A stretch of DNA of 64,000 nucleotides from Laburnicola sp. R22_1 (Eukaryota; Ascomycota; Dothideomycetes; Pleosporales; Didymosphaeriaceae): the NCBI GenBank assembly GCA_014281115.1, contig JACONQ010000004.1, positions 1,426,001 to 1,490,000 on the forward strand, written 5' to 3'. Shown here piece after piece: positions 1 through 12,476 of this stretch. The position numbers were made by a program, and so were the translations under genes. The notes below the pieces were generated by a model that ran no database searches, had not been told where the DNA came from, and saw nothing but the letters and a program-made list of their open reading frames with translations. Every line of letters starts with the position of its first letter. Within the stretch, counting starts at the first letter, position 1.

Positions 1-471
1 TATATTATATGTGTAACGAGGCTTAATATTGTATTTCTTTATTTTGTTTCTAAGGAAGTTAAAATACAGACTATATTTATCCCCTAAGTCGGCGTAGTAG
101 CAATTACTATCTATACTAGCTGCCTATTAAGAAATAAAATAAATGCTGTGTTAGTTAATAAAGCGCGTAACCTAGCTCTTGCTTACTAGCTCCTTAGCTA
201 TTGTTAACGCGAAATTTTATATTATCTCTCTTGTAGGTGGCAAGTGACGTGCTGTGAGTCCTTTTATATATTTAATAAGCTTTACCTCTTATTATAGAGT
301 AAGCTTTTGTTAGTTAATAATCTTAGACATGTGCAACTGTATTTTGGTCTTATATCTCTGTGTTAAGGTAGAGCGCCACACACTATACTTATTAGCAATT
401 TTTTTATATAAGAACTCTTTGCTAGGTAGTAGTAATTCTATCTTAGTAATCGCGTTGTTAATTAGAGCCAT
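1..471 (-). pseudogene. Degenerate pogo/Tigger-type transposase, N-terminal part, cut by window edge
   Basis: Reading the minus strand from an ATG at 469-471 gives a recognisable but stop-riddled start of a pogo-superfamily transposase: an N-terminal helix-turn-helix region (residues about 1-35), then the CENP-B-like stretch with LTARHLPPTREII and NFALTIAKEL. The same domain order is seen in the better preserved transposase at 37983-39822, so the two belong to related families. Several in-frame TAA/TAG codons and very high AT content are what RIP produces. The catalytic domain would lie outside the window to the left. It is non-functional. Confidence in the family is fair; the outer end of the element was not located. 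Confidence 0.6.
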
Positions 472-1959
472 AATTATAGAGTTATAGGGTTAAGAAGTTT
501 GGCTAAATTATAGTAGGGTGCGTATTACGCAAACATGCGCATTATACGCACAGACACGTTATAGCGCGTTGCTAAGAGAGTATTATATCTTATTTAATAG
601 TCTGGATTATAAGCTGTATATGCGCTTCTTTTAACGCTAGTAGTTTATTATATAGTTAAGGCATCGCGTTATACTATTACTAATAGTACGTTTTAGTGGA
701 GTCTTAGCAAAGTGTCTAACTTAATAGAGTGTCTAACTTGAGTGTAAAGTACGTTACTAGTCTTTAATTATTTAATTTAAAAATACTATTTTTATTATAT
801 AATTAGTTAGTAATTAATAAAAAAATCTTTATTTTGCTAGTTATTATATATATTACGTAATAATATTATACAAATATATAGTACTAATAATATAATATAT
901 AAATATTAAAAAGTTTTAATAAAAGTAAAGTAGTTAAAAGGTTATTAAAGTTTAAAGTTTTTTAAATAGTGTTCTTTGCTAAGCCACTAATTTTCGTCTA
1001 ATCTAATTCTTTTAAATAATTATAAAACTATATTTTTTCTATTTTTAAACCTATAAAACTTAGAATTTAGAGTTAGGTAGAAGCTCTATATAATACGCTA
1101 GTAATTAATACTATTATATTAACTACTAATTACTCTTTAGTAAAGAACTTTATACTTTAAAAAAATCTAATTTTTTAAAAGCTTACTAAGCAGATTACTA
1201 AGTAGATTACTAAGCTTTTTTTAAAATTTTAGCTAGTTAAAGAGCTTTATTTACTAATTAATTAGCATTATTTTAATAGCCTAGGTGCTATAGGTACTCT
1301 ATAAGCACTAGGTGTCCTAGGTACCCTAGGTGCCCTGGCAGCATAGGTGCCCTAGGTGCACTAGGTGCACTAGCGGCATAGGTGCGCATTTTTACGCAAT
1401 CTTGCGCATACACACACTAAAAAAAAGTAGTATTATAGGTGCGCTTAGAGCGCTTTTAGTGCGTAAGCGTATATAGAGCCGCCTAGGTGCCATAGGTGCG
1501 TACGCACGCTTAAAATTTTTCCTAGTAGTATAAGCTAGAATAGAGAATAGCTTGTTTAAATAGGATAAGAAATATAATAGTAGTAATTAGACTAAAATTA
1601 TATTCTTAAAATATTAAATAGAGAAGTTAAAATAGCTATGGCTACACCTATAAAGTATTTATTAGTGTATTACGCAGCTAGGTTAAAAGAAGTAAGATTT
1701 ACACACTAGTAAGCAAATGTGTCTAAGACTATAGTAAAGGCTATTTTAATTTATTAGTACTTTTGTCTTTAGAAAATAGTAGTATAGCCCTAAGGCTATA
1801 AGGTGCTAAGTCTTCCTACATCGCGGCTTAAGGGGAGAGATTCTTAAAAGTTTGGCTATAGGAAGCTACAGATAATCTTAAGGCTAATATAACATAATTA
1901 CTTAATTAGGTAAGATTTTTAGCTAACCTAAGATAGGTATAAATGTCGCTTGCCACTAG
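472..1959. other. AT-rich, RIP-like repeat DNA without a readable gene
   Basis: About 1.5 kb of very AT-rich sequence with dense stop codons in all frames. TA-rich words and loss of CpA-type dinucleotides fit heavily RIP-mutated transposon DNA. Two similar GC-richer words, gtgcgtattacgcaaac near 530 and gtgcgcatttttacgcaa near 1380, may be remains of element ends, but I could not pair them into a clear inverted repeat. No host gene is visible. Confidence 0.55.
1281..1500. repeat. Short imperfect tandem repeat of a ctaggtgc-like unit
   Basis: Between about 1281 and 1390 the words ctaggtgc, ctaggtac and cataggtgc recur in imperfect tandem, with a second patch at about 1470-1500. This small island is GC-richer than its AT-rich surroundings. 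It looks like a minisatellite or a sub-terminal repeat of an old transposon. No coding content. Confidence 0.5.
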
Positions 1960-1961
1960 TA

Positions 1962-3751
1962 AGCTAGCTAATACGTAAGCTGGCCACCTAGGTAAGCCAA
2001 CCACCCTACTAAAACGCGACACCTACACAAAACATATAATTTCTTAGCAACACTACTTATAATTACTATTAACTATACATAAATTTAAGCGCTATAGCTA
2101 CTATAGCTATATTAGCTGTTTCTAAGGTGCTTAATATAGTAGATTTATATAGTTAAGCTGCTAAAGCCTTAGCTATATATATAGTCTTTCTAATACTCTC
2201 TACCTCTATAAAGTGTTAATTTAGGTCTACTTAAACGCGCTTACGCTAACGCTAAGAGGTAGATATCTCTAGCTACTACTTAAGTTGTCTTTTCTCTGCT
2301 TCTAGGCCTGCAGCTCTAGTATTTGCAGCTGCTAGAGCCTTACCTACTTTTTATAGAAGTAGCTGGGTTGTATAACCTAGATTCTTAATGCTCTAGACGC
2401 TGCGCTGTGCTATATAGAGATTGCGAGGACTCTAAGGAGTAGAGAGAAAGCTCTAGAGCTGCTGTTAAGGCTGCTGCTAACGTGTAGGCGTAGTAGGCCT
2501 CTAAGAAACCTATAACAAGCTAAGCACGTAATTAATGTTAAATAGGTAAATACTAGATACCTACTAGCTAGCTCGAATTACACGCTCTGTGAAGCCTTCC
2601 TTCCTAGCTTAATAATAGTAGGTAATAAAGCGCTTCTTCTTAATAGGCGCAGCGTTATTAAGTAATACGAGCTTCTAGATCTAACATCTATAACTAGACT
2701 TAATTATAGAGAAAGGAACAAGATCTAGAGGCTATAGGACGTGTAAGGTGTGCGTAGATAGATATAGGAGCTATATATAATACAGCCTATAGAGCTATAG
2801 AAAGTCTATATTAATATAGCTACTATAACTGTTAAGTATTAGGAGCCTATACTAGCTATTAGATACAGCTGTCTTAGGTATAAATATACGCTATAGCCAC
2901 TCTACACCTATTGCTTTTAACGTCTATTTGTTCTTAGAGGTTGTATAGATCTAGTTAGGTACGTAGAATAAGAAGAACTATATTATCTATAGGCTCTAGC
3001 CCTTAAAGATAACCGCGCAGCGTAGCTTCTGTTCTATCACATATATACACTTAATTATAGAGACCTACTTATATTTCTCTAGAGATTATATATAAGCCTT
3101 CTTTTTCTAACTACTAGAGAGTACTCTAGTATTAGTATATACCCCTAGAGTAACGCTAGTCTTATTCATATTATATATATTCTCTGCCTATATGTTAAGC
3201 CGCTGTTAAGTCTACTTATAGAGCTCTAGGAACACGCGTAGCTGCTCTAGTATTGCTGCATCAGCTCTCTAAGCCTCTAGCTTTCTACTAACTATAGAGG
3301 CAACGCGTAGCTAGCGCTAGAGAAAGTATAAGAGCCAGAGCTTGCTAACAGACTAGTTGTTGCCATTTATACGCAGAATTTAATTTGCTATTTCTTAAGC
3401 GCAAGCGTGCGAGGGAGGGTAGGCGCATACGTCTTCTTTAAGGATCTAATCTACTAGGAAGTCCTCCTATAGAGGAGTTAGACACTACTAGTATTAGTAA
3501 CTAACGATTCAGTTTTGTACGCTATTAATACGCGTTAATAGGGTCAATTAAGGAACACTATATGTGGTAGCCGCAGCGTAATAACTAGAATAAATGCCTG
3601 CATTAAAATCCCTAATAGTTAATTATATAGCATGCTTATAGGCGTTTATATTAATAAGTGTTATAGAGAGATGTGGCGTGTTTTATGTAGGTGTCGCGTT
3701 TTGGTAGAGTGACTAGCTTACTTAGGTGGCCAGCTTACGTATTAGCTAGCT
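1962..3751 (-). mobile_element. RIP-degraded Tc1/mariner-superfamily (pogo/Tigger-like) element with terminal inverted repeats
   Basis: The two ends are inverted copies of each other: the left end starts agctagctaatacgtaagc (1962) and the reverse complement of the right end matches it for about 70 bp with mostly C/T and G/A differences. Both ends are flanked by TA, the usual target duplication of this superfamily. The minus strand between about 3640 and 2040 keeps recognisable pieces of a DDE transposase: RLLILNSYSSYINIDFL (a decayed RLLLLDGHGSH motif) and a decayed 'HTSHVLQPLD'-like stretch. There are many in-frame stops. About 1.79 kb is normal for such elements. It is dead. Confidence 0.7.
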
Positions 3752-3839
3752 TATATGTAAGTAATAAGAAGGACAACTACTAAGCGACAGCGCCTATAGC
3801 CTTATTAGAGTGGTACTAAGTTTACCACAAAATTATATA

Positions 3840-5703
3840 ACGTAGTTTACTAGCGAGTGACCCACACTAGTAAGCGCGCCACCTTTGCCAAGACTCCACC
3901 AAACTATTTTATTTATTATTAGACTGCGTTGCAACACTACTTAAAAATATATACTAAGTTAATATATCTAATTTAGATTCTTCCTCTTTAACTCTCTGGC
4001 AGGTTTGCGCATTGTGTCTAGGTTGCCTATAGATACTATAACGCTGTTAAGTTAATGGCCCTGTTGCAGCGCGACTAGTACCTAACAACTATTTACCCTT
4101 CTTCTATCTACCAGCGTCCTTAGGAGTGGCTAGCTAAGATTCCTCTGCTACTATAAGTGATCCCTAATGCTGGATATACCTCTTTTTACGCGATTTTCGC
4201 CTTGTAGTCTCCTTAATTGTCTTGCGAAGGCCTACAATTTTATCTAACACTAGTACCTAACTATGCATTGCACTTAGAGCGCCTTTTTTAAGCTTCTTAA
4301 GCACCTGCATAGTTAAAGTTAGTAATGAATTAAAGTGATCTCTAATTCTCTTGCGAACTAGTGTTAATTGCGCCTTAAATTCGCGTAGGTTACTTAGTGT
4401 TTTAGACTCCTAGGTGGTAGGCTCTTCAATGGGCAGACTAGGTGTACAGATACGAATATTAAGGTGCTGCAACACCTCCTCTGGATTTAATAGGACTAGC
4501 CTAGCACCGCAAAAACTACCCTTAATTGTCTCTGCAGAGAAAACCTTTAAAAACGCGGTTTTAAAGGCTAGGAGGAACTTAATTTTTATAATATAGGTTA
4601 TTAGCAAACGCGCTAAGCCCAAGATCTCAGCACTATATACCTTCTTTAGTGGGGAGAAATAGTCCACATTTAATAGCTGCAGCAGGTGTGACAAATATAG
4701 CGGCATATAGAGAGTAATAATCTTATGTTCCTTACAGTAATCCTAGAACTTAATTAAGTTATAGCTCTTATAGCTGTTAATAACTAGCAGCTAATAGGTT
4801 CCTTTAGCGCGTCCCTTTGTATGCGCGTTAAAGTGTTTTAACCACGCAATACTAAGCTTGTTATTTGTCTAGCTATTCTTGCTAACAGCAATTACCTAAT
4901 TGCCAGGAATTAACGCGTCTTTATACTAGGTAGAGATGTGACGCTTACTAGCGTAGATAATAAAGGGAGGGATTGCCTATCTAGTAGCGCAGATACCCTA
5001 GATTACTGTAATCCACTAGCGGTCGCCTAGCTGTATCAATTTGGGTTTCGCACGCCTTTCTAATGCTGTAACCACAAGCTAAGACCCTATAACCCCTATT
5101 AGGAAGCCTAATTTATTAAAGTTGTAGGTGTCCTTATTTTTAATACCGTACTTGACTTTAATGCCCTCTACAAGCTTAAACCACGCGTTTATAACATTAG
5201 GATCTTCCTATTGTGCCCTCTAGTTGTTGTATAACCAAGACTAACGCGTTTTAACTTCACATCTGCGCTTAATAAACCTATCTGTCTAGTTAATGCTAAT
5301 AGGTGGCTTTCCTCTTTATAAACGTAGTGAATTGGCCATTGTGCGTATTATAAGCTTTGTAGGAGGGAATCCACGCGTGTCCAGCTCAATTATATAATTA
5401 ACAAGCGCCTGCTCCTTAAGGAGAGTAAAATTCTTTAATTTAGGTAGGTTATCGCGTTGTGTAGTTGTTCTGTTGCGTCTTTAATTAAGCGTTCTGCGAT
5501 TAACGTTATATAGCCCTACTGCTGCTCGCTCTATAAGATTTAGGTCTTGTTTAATAGCTCTAATAGCAATAAGTAACTAAGCTTTATTAGATGGCTTAGA
5601 AGACATAGTAGGTGGTTGTATTATGATGGTATTGTTGGTGATGGTGGGGTCTTGGCAAAGGTGGCGCGCTCACTGGTGTGGGTCACTCGCTGGTGAACCA
5701 CGT
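3840..5703 (-). mobile_element. RIP-degraded Fot1-like DNA transposon with terminal inverted repeats
   Basis: The ends form a long inverted repeat: 3840-3903 (acgtagtttactagcgagtg...) against the reverse complement of 5640-5703 (acgtggttcaccagcgagtg...). Mismatches are almost all C-T or G-A, the RIP signature. Both ends abut TATA, consistent with TA target duplication. At 1,864 bp it has the size typical of fungal Fot1-type elements. It lies only about 85 bp from the neighbouring element, so the block probably grew by repeated insertion. The transposase is described separately. Confidence 0.85.
4080..5606 (-). pseudogene. Fot1-like DDE transposase, inactivated by stop codons
   Basis: From an ATG at 5604-5606 the minus strand reads as a pogo/Fot1 transposase: an N-terminal helix-turn-helix region (IRAIKQDLNLIERAAVGLYN), a Tc5-type DNA-binding segment, then the DDE_1 catalytic domain. 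Landmarks are LLVINSYKSY, where intact relatives have a LLxxDGHGSH block, and YMPLYLSHLLQLLNVDYFSP, the decayed form of the PPHSSHLLQPLDVGCFSP block. The longest remaining open stretch (98 codons, 4410-4706) covers this last motif. Stops (TAA/TAG) occur throughout, so the protein cannot be made. The first catalytic Asp of the DGHGSH block has become Asn, again a C-to-T type change. Confidence 0.8.
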
Positions 5704-6523
5704 TATAAACTAGGTAAATTTTATAGTATCATTGGCACTGTGGGTGCACTGGGCTAGCCTATATAAGCCTAGTGTAAGACTAGCGCAGGCGGTTGCCCCT
5801 AAGCGTGGGAGGTGTCACCGTACATTGTCTGTGCCCACCAGTGCCACCATATACTCTCTTCGCAGAGCAGTACCAAGTTACCTAGTTCCTGTAGTACCTT
5901 CGTAGCGATCATTCTATTCCTTCCACGTCAGCACTTGATTGAATTTGAAGCTCTGAAACTGTTCCCGGTGCTGGTGGGGTGGATTTGGGGTTCACCACCT
6001 GGATGGAGCACCAGCTCTTCCAAGGTTAGTTTGTGGATCTGGCAAAGTAGAGCATTACAGCCCGTGCAAAGATTACCGTCAAAACATGACCTATCGTCCT
6101 TTAATTCGACCTGAGAGGTTGTTGCCCTGGAGGCCGGACCGCCGGTTCGCTTGCTGGCCCTCGAGGGAGAGCGAGCTTGCTCTGCATCTGTGATGCAGAA
6201 ACTGCGGAGTCAATTAAGGGCGACTCAGGCGTCTAAATATCACTTTCTATTGGCTGGAATACTGTCCCGTATGCGGTGTCATGACCGCCATACCACAAGC
6301 GCAGCTTTCAGGCTCGCTCATCAGCTTGTACAGTGGCCTAGGGAGGCTTCAGATGTTTTCTTGAGCACCATGATCGATGGTAGCCGACGGTTTTCACGCT
6401 CACTACTTTCCGTGCATAGATAAAGCAACCTATGACAGGCCCTATGAACACTCTGCTGGCGATATCGCTTTGATTATGAGTATTTTTTGAGGCCTAAGGT
6501 ACCAAAATTTTCACGAGGTGACT
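5704..6523. other. Transition from AT-rich block to coding DNA; upstream region of the ankyrin-SPRY gene
   Basis: Base composition recovers to normal within this stretch. Open frames of 90-100 codons on the plus strand (5812-6114, 6151-6423) have no recognisable domain and no convincing start context, so I do not call them. The 3' part presumably holds the promoter of the gene starting at 6524; no TATA box is obvious. Confidence 0.4.
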
Positions 6524-7269
6524 ATGCGCATCGCAAATACTCGCCTTGTTGCAGCGCCACTGCTTCTGGTCCTCGCAAAGGGCGTAGCAGCTGCCGACGA
6601 CGATACCGAGTTTGCTTTCAATCTTTTCTCGGATGTCGCTCCGTAAGTCAGCGCCGAATCTCATCTTCGCTTGCGTCCCACTGGGGATTCTTACGGCTCT
6701 CTCGGGCGCTATTCGCGTCCAGGGACCTAAGATCGCCCGGTCCTTCATTGGCCGCGCCAGAGAGAATCGTGCGACCGCTGGAATCGAACTCATGTCTTCC
6801 ACTTCTCAGGAGGTCTGCGAGATGTTCAACGGCAAGGGAATTATTCGAACAATGGGCCACCCTAACATTGTGCAAATTATCATCTTCCCTGACCGATATA
6901 ATGATCTCGAGGATAATCCGGATGATTCCGACTCGTCTTGTGGTATCTATACCCTCCAAACAGCTGTTAATCCTGATGCTACGGACAGCGGAATCATGAT
7001 CCGCCAAGGTACGTCACGTATGCAATGCGCATAAACAGAAGCACTGATTTGTCAATTGTATAGCGTACCACAGTAGAAGCTATGGAATAGCTGCCGCCTT
7101 CTTGCGGCAGATCCGACGAACACTTTGGTTTCAAAAGAAGCGGGTCGATGCCGCGGGTCCTGATGTGGAGAAGCGCTCAGAGATACCTACGGGCGAAAAG
7201 CGGTACTCTTCTTTTGACTTCCTCGGCCCGCCCAATCTACAGTTGAACGTTTCTCTGGGGTCATCACCC

Positions 7270-8352
7270 AATTGTTGCAACCGACACAATTTTGTCGGTA
7301 GAAGGGGCCGAATTTTTTTTTACCGGGCGATAAGTGACTCACAAGGAGCCAAACTGAAGTTTAACTAGATGCGTATATGCTATAACTATACTTCTATTAT
7401 ATGTGACTATTATACTTTGCTAGTAAGGGGAGCCGTAGCAATATTAAAAGCTGCTTCTGCACGCTGGCATGTCTCTAATAGCTGCATTTGCTTATCCCTT
7501 TTCTGTTAGTGTTCCTTAACTATAGTTTTAGAAATACTTACACAACTACTATTTAGATAATAACCTATCTAGTTTATTATAGTAAGTTTAATCTTAACTT
7601 TACTATACTTATTAACGCTTATATAATATAGATAAATCTAGAATTAATATCCTATCTACGCTATTTTAACTATTTACTAGCAATACTTACTAATAATAAT
7701 TACTACTACACACATATATAGCTATACAAGACTATAAAAAAGAAGAAGAAAGAGGAAAAATAATAATAGAAAGATAGAGTATATAAAGGTCTTTAAATGT
7801 GGGCGGGCAGGCATATGAGGACAACAAGCTGTATTGCTATTTGCAGAAAAGAGAGTGGAGTGAGGAGTCTACTAAGTAAGAAAGGAGAGGGCGAGAGCTT
7901 TATCTTGAGGGTAGTGGTCTGTGCACTTGAATGGAACCTTCTACACACACCACCTCTGACGTAAGTCACGTGGCTACATTAAAAAGGTAGTAGTAAGGTG
8001 CTATAACTTACCTAAGGGTACGCTTATTAAATTAATCTTATATAATTACTAATATATAATATATACTAGAAACTAAAAAGGACACTATATTTATTAAAAA
8101 GGAGCTAAAAAAGATATAATCCCTTATTAAGCACGTTAAAAATAATAAATAGTCTCTACCTAGAGTATAGGAAGTATATTCTAGCGCTCTATAAGTATTA
8201 TAAGAGGAAGTAATAGTTGCTAGGTCTAATTGTCCTTTTATAAGTTAATTATAAGAGGGGTGTTTAGTGCTACTTTATCTAGTTTAAAATTAAACTATTT
8301 AGCTTAAAAAGCAAAATCAAACACATGTCGAGCACCTTGCGGTAACAAGACC
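7270..8352 (-). mobile_element. Unclassified transposable element, copy 1 (12-bp target duplication), inside an exon
   Basis: This 1,083-bp AT-rich insert is flanked by perfect copies of gggtcatcaccc (7258-7269 and 8353-8364). It shares both ends and most of its interior with the inverted copy at 12477-13271. One end reads aattgttgcaaccgacac and the other ggtaacaagacc. There is no good terminal inverted repeat, but the first end contains a perfect hairpin (ccgaca-6 nt-tgtcgg, about 7281-7298) and the other a small cttg/caag hairpin. No open reading frame of note, so it is non-autonomous. Its coding-strand neighbours join in frame without it. Differences from copy 2 are mostly transitions plus indels; copy 1 carries a 182-bp insert and about 65 bp near 7480-7550 that copy 2 lacks. 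Confidence 0.85.
7797..7978. mobile_element. 182-bp segment nested in element copy 1, flanked by TTAA
   Basis: Compared with copy 2 (near 12835-12845), copy 1 contains an extra 182 bp that is much GC-richer than the AT-rich element around it. Both junctions carry ttaa (7793-7796 and 7979-7982) while copy 2 has a single ttaa-like site. This is what a small TTAA-targeting (piggyBac-type) MITE insertion would look like. TTAA is common in AT-rich DNA, the terminal repeats are at best a few bases (tgtgggc / tgtagcc), and a deletion from copy 2 is the alternative. Confidence 0.35.
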
Positions 8353-11300
8353 GGGTCATCACCCAGAGGGACCAAAACGAAAGAACTTTTTGTTGCTGCC
8401 ATTGCTGCTCTCATGCTGCAACTATCGTTACTTGTCATCGCAACTGTGACGGTTTATCACCAACCGACCAGGGCAGCGATCGGATACGAACCGCAACCGT
8501 ATGGGCTACCCTGCTATATAAGCGGCTCAGTCCTTCTGTTCACTGGAATGGCTATATGCTCCTGCGCAATTGAAAGCAGCACTGTCGAATTCATGTGGCG
8601 ACGCCGGTCAACAGACAGCGGAGCCTCGGTCCCTATCCACGCTGAAGCCCAGTCACAGGGGACAGCAAATTCGCGACTAGGAAAGCCCACTCAAGAGACA
8701 CTCAACAGAGAAGCTCGAGTGATCTGGCTGCAAAAGTCTCAGCGTGTCAATGACCAAGCCTTCGACTCTTATGTGATATTAGGAGGATCAAAACGCTATA
8801 TCCTAACATCTAGCCGCCAAGAAGACGTGCAAGTCTGCGAGATGTCGCATGGGGAACATATATCGGCGCAGGACGAGAAGGTCCATCCTCATAGTAACGA
8901 GAAGCGACTAAAATCCAGAATAAAATCCGGATTAGAAACGTCAGGTGTGGACGATTATCCTGAGCCGGTAAGGCAAAGTCATCCTCCCAGACGTTGTCTC
9001 TCGCTAGTGAGATAAATTTGCTGACAGATCCAAGGTTGAAACATTTCAACCGCACAGCAGGACGGGATGGGAGACGATCACTCTCGTGGGAGTCTTTTCC
9101 GGTGGCCTTGGATTTTTAGCCCAGTTTATGGGCCTTCGGGGGCTTCCTTGGCCGTGCTCCATCTCTCAGCTTTTTGCAATCTTCCTCGTGGCTCTCATCA
9201 GGGCTCTCATACGACGTAGGCTAGGAAAGATTCCTCTATCCTATCGTGCACTTCCTACGTACGAACTCGACTTTCTTGCTGCGCGCATTGTCTTCAATGA
9301 AGACTTCCGCGAATTCGACGACGCGAGAGAAGAAAACGATCACTTGAGGAATGTCGACCCGAAGAACATCTGCTTGTGGAAAGTCTCCACACCACGTCCG
9401 AATGTGTTGGACAGGTTTACACTTCCAGAGAAAAGCAATATTGGCCATACAAAAAGTGCAAAAACAAACAAAATACCTACTGTCGAAGAAATGGGACACG
9501 AAGAAGGAATCATAACGACAAATAGTGACAACCTAGTCAGCAAAGATGAAGACATGCCGAATACCACAACTGGGTCCGACGCGCAACATCAAATGGCAAA
9601 CTCCACCATGTCCACCTTCAGGGCCCCCAACAATCGAAGACGGAAGTCAAAGTGGCCGCGAACATTGCTTCCTCGAAGGCTACCCGACAAGGAATTGAAC
9701 GTTGATGAAGCTACAGGCTTTCACAAGGGATCCAGTCAACAGCTAGTTCGTGTTCGCGAACGACTAGGAAACCTGTGCAAGTGGGATAATAGCGCCTCTG
9801 CAGCTGCTCTCATTCTAGCGCAGTCCATTGAGAGGTTCATGGCCATGTTTTATCCCAACGACATGAAGCCGATCAATTGGGTCATCGAAACAACGAAGCT
9901 CCTTGACAACCAGATATCTAACCATACTGACAGCGTCGTTATATCTCTCAGCAGAGACACTAAAGAAAAGGAAAAGAGATGGCTTGTGGAAATTGGCAAA
10001 ATTGAAGCAGTTCTGTCGCTATGGATTGCGAGCATTGAGGCTGAGAAGCTCAGGGATGCTGAGCGAGCGAGAAGTAAAGCGGCCATGCTAGGCACTGCTC
10101 AGCGGAAAGATGAAATTGCCGACTGGAGACGTTCCCAGGCCGGAATTGGGTCAAAACTTGACTACTGCAGGATTATCGGCGACAACTATGATGACGACGT
10201 GTTGAGGCGTGATATATCATGGTGGGTTGGAGAACAATTTGCAGACCCGGCCAAAATGAAGAGCAAAGATTCTGAGCCTTCGCCTCCTCGAGGCGGCGAG
10301 AAGGTGAAAATGGTCATCAGCTTCAACGGACCCCGCCAAGGTTAGAACCTCCTAGCTCTTTGGACGGAGATGAAGCTAACGGCAACTTTCCATAGGTCAC
10401 CTATCGAGGAAAGACATGAAGCCGCATGAGTTGTGTGTCGTCTCCCGCGCTTATCTGCCAAATATTCTTGCACAGCATCTCTTCACGAGCTTCATGTGGA
10501 CAATAGCTCAAAATTTGCCCTGGGACGTCCTCCGCCAAAGGTATGGAAGCATCACCGACGCCATCAAGATTGACCCCGGCGCATTCAGTCTATACGCGCT
10601 TCTAGATACTTTGTACCGCCCAAAGTTAAGCAACATACGGCTCGACACGTTTGTGAAATTTGCAGATTCAGCAGGCCTTGGTAGCGCGAACGACATTCTC
10701 CTGTGCATGGTACCAGAATTAAGCTACAGCCACCTCCTGCCCAACGAAACAACCCTGGATTTGATGCCGCACAATTTCCAACAGATTCAGAACCACGGAT
10801 GGGCCCAAACAGCCAGGTTCTACCATGATCTGTTAGATTCAAACATCTTGGCTGAGATTTACGAGTACCTCGCCCTTGTTGCGGTCATAAAGGCGATGGA
10901 ATTTGTCTATCTTGCCAGTGAGGCGTACACCAAAGACATTAAACCGGATGAAGAGCTTAATGGAGAACTCGGGAGAGTTGTCAAGGGGCTTGCGCAGGGC
11001 TTCCCCGCTCTTTTAGGGAAATTATGGCCGGTATACGACTTGCAAAAGAGACGGGATGATTTCGAAGATGTATTTCGTCGCTACGGAAGCGCTGAAGACG
11101 AAGATCCTACTAAAGTTCAATATCCTTGCTGGAAACACACAGAGAAGAGTGTGGTGCAAAGCGAGTTCTTGCGAAGAATTGGTCTCACAAACTTCCACAT
11201 TCAATGGGGTCAGGGATTAGGAAGACCTTCCAAGCTCGATGGTAGGTAGTTATCATTGTATACTAATAGTGAAAAGTCGATATGCTCACCAGAGAAGATA

Positions 11301-12476
11301 TCTTTGGCTGGACAATTCTTCACTACGCGACTGTCGGGTCGGGCCGGGTGTACAGTTCCGACTTTATGTGGCCTCTCAGTCGCAGCGGTCTACCGATTCA
11401 TCATTGCCTGGATAATTTTAAGCGGAGTCCTATCCACCTGGCAGCACTTTGTGGGGAAGATCTAGCTTTGCGGGATATGCTAGCAGATCTAGCAACGAAG
11501 AAAGCCGAGACCGTAGCTTCTGCAGTAAAGGCGAGAGGACTAGACGGCATGACTCCACTTCACCTCGCAGTGAAGCATCAGCACTTAAGATGCGTTGAAA
11601 TTTTATTGCAATATCACAAGCCCGTGGAACTCGATATTTGGGGACGAGCCCCAATTCATCTAGCTGCCATGTTTCCAGATTCAGACATTGCAAAGAAACT
11701 GCTGGACAAAAATCCCCTACCTAACATCAGCGATAAGGATGGAAGGGCCCCACTCCATCTAGCTGTCTTGGCAAAGGGAGAAAAGGTGGTGACTGTCCTG
11801 CTCAACCATGGAGCTAAATCATCCACGCAGGACTATAAAAGCATGACGCCTCTAATGCTTGCGTGCAAAACGGTCCCAGCGGCAGTGGTTCAGAAGCTTG
11901 CCGATGCGAGCGACAAACAGGATAATAACGGCAAAACGGCCTTGCACTATGCGGTCGAATCTAAGGAGTTTTCCAGTGAAACTCTTGTGGTTATCGTAGA
12001 CGCACTGGCGAGCAACATGAAGACCATTGACCTTCAGACTCAAGGCGGTAGAACTGCACTACACGCAGCTATCGTCGCATGCAAAACCTCCATAGCACTC
12101 CAGCTCTTGGATTATCATGCCTCTCCAGGAATCTCAGATAAGGACGGAAATTTTGCCATGCACCACGTCTCCCGGGCCTGCATACTTGGTGATCTCGAAG
12201 TCGAGAAGTTAATTGATGCCCTCATTACTAAATGGGAGGAAGATGAGAGGAGAGAAAACAAGAAATTGGAAGATGAACTTGGAGCATTCTCAGCTCAGTC
12301 TTCTCAGTCAACATCTGCTACATATCTATCCTTCATCAAGATGGTTGATGCTCGCGATGGCTCGCTCCATACTCCTCTGCATACAGCCATCATTGCAGAT
12401 AATGGGATTGTCATTCGAGCTCTTCTTCGCCGCGGAGCTGATGTTAAACTCAGGGACAGGCTCGGTCGTAGCCCTT

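Noticed and set aside
6643..6722. Intron gtaagt...ccag in the ankyrin-SPRY gene
   Set aside because: It gives the wrong reading frame downstream and removes a conserved hydrophobic segment.
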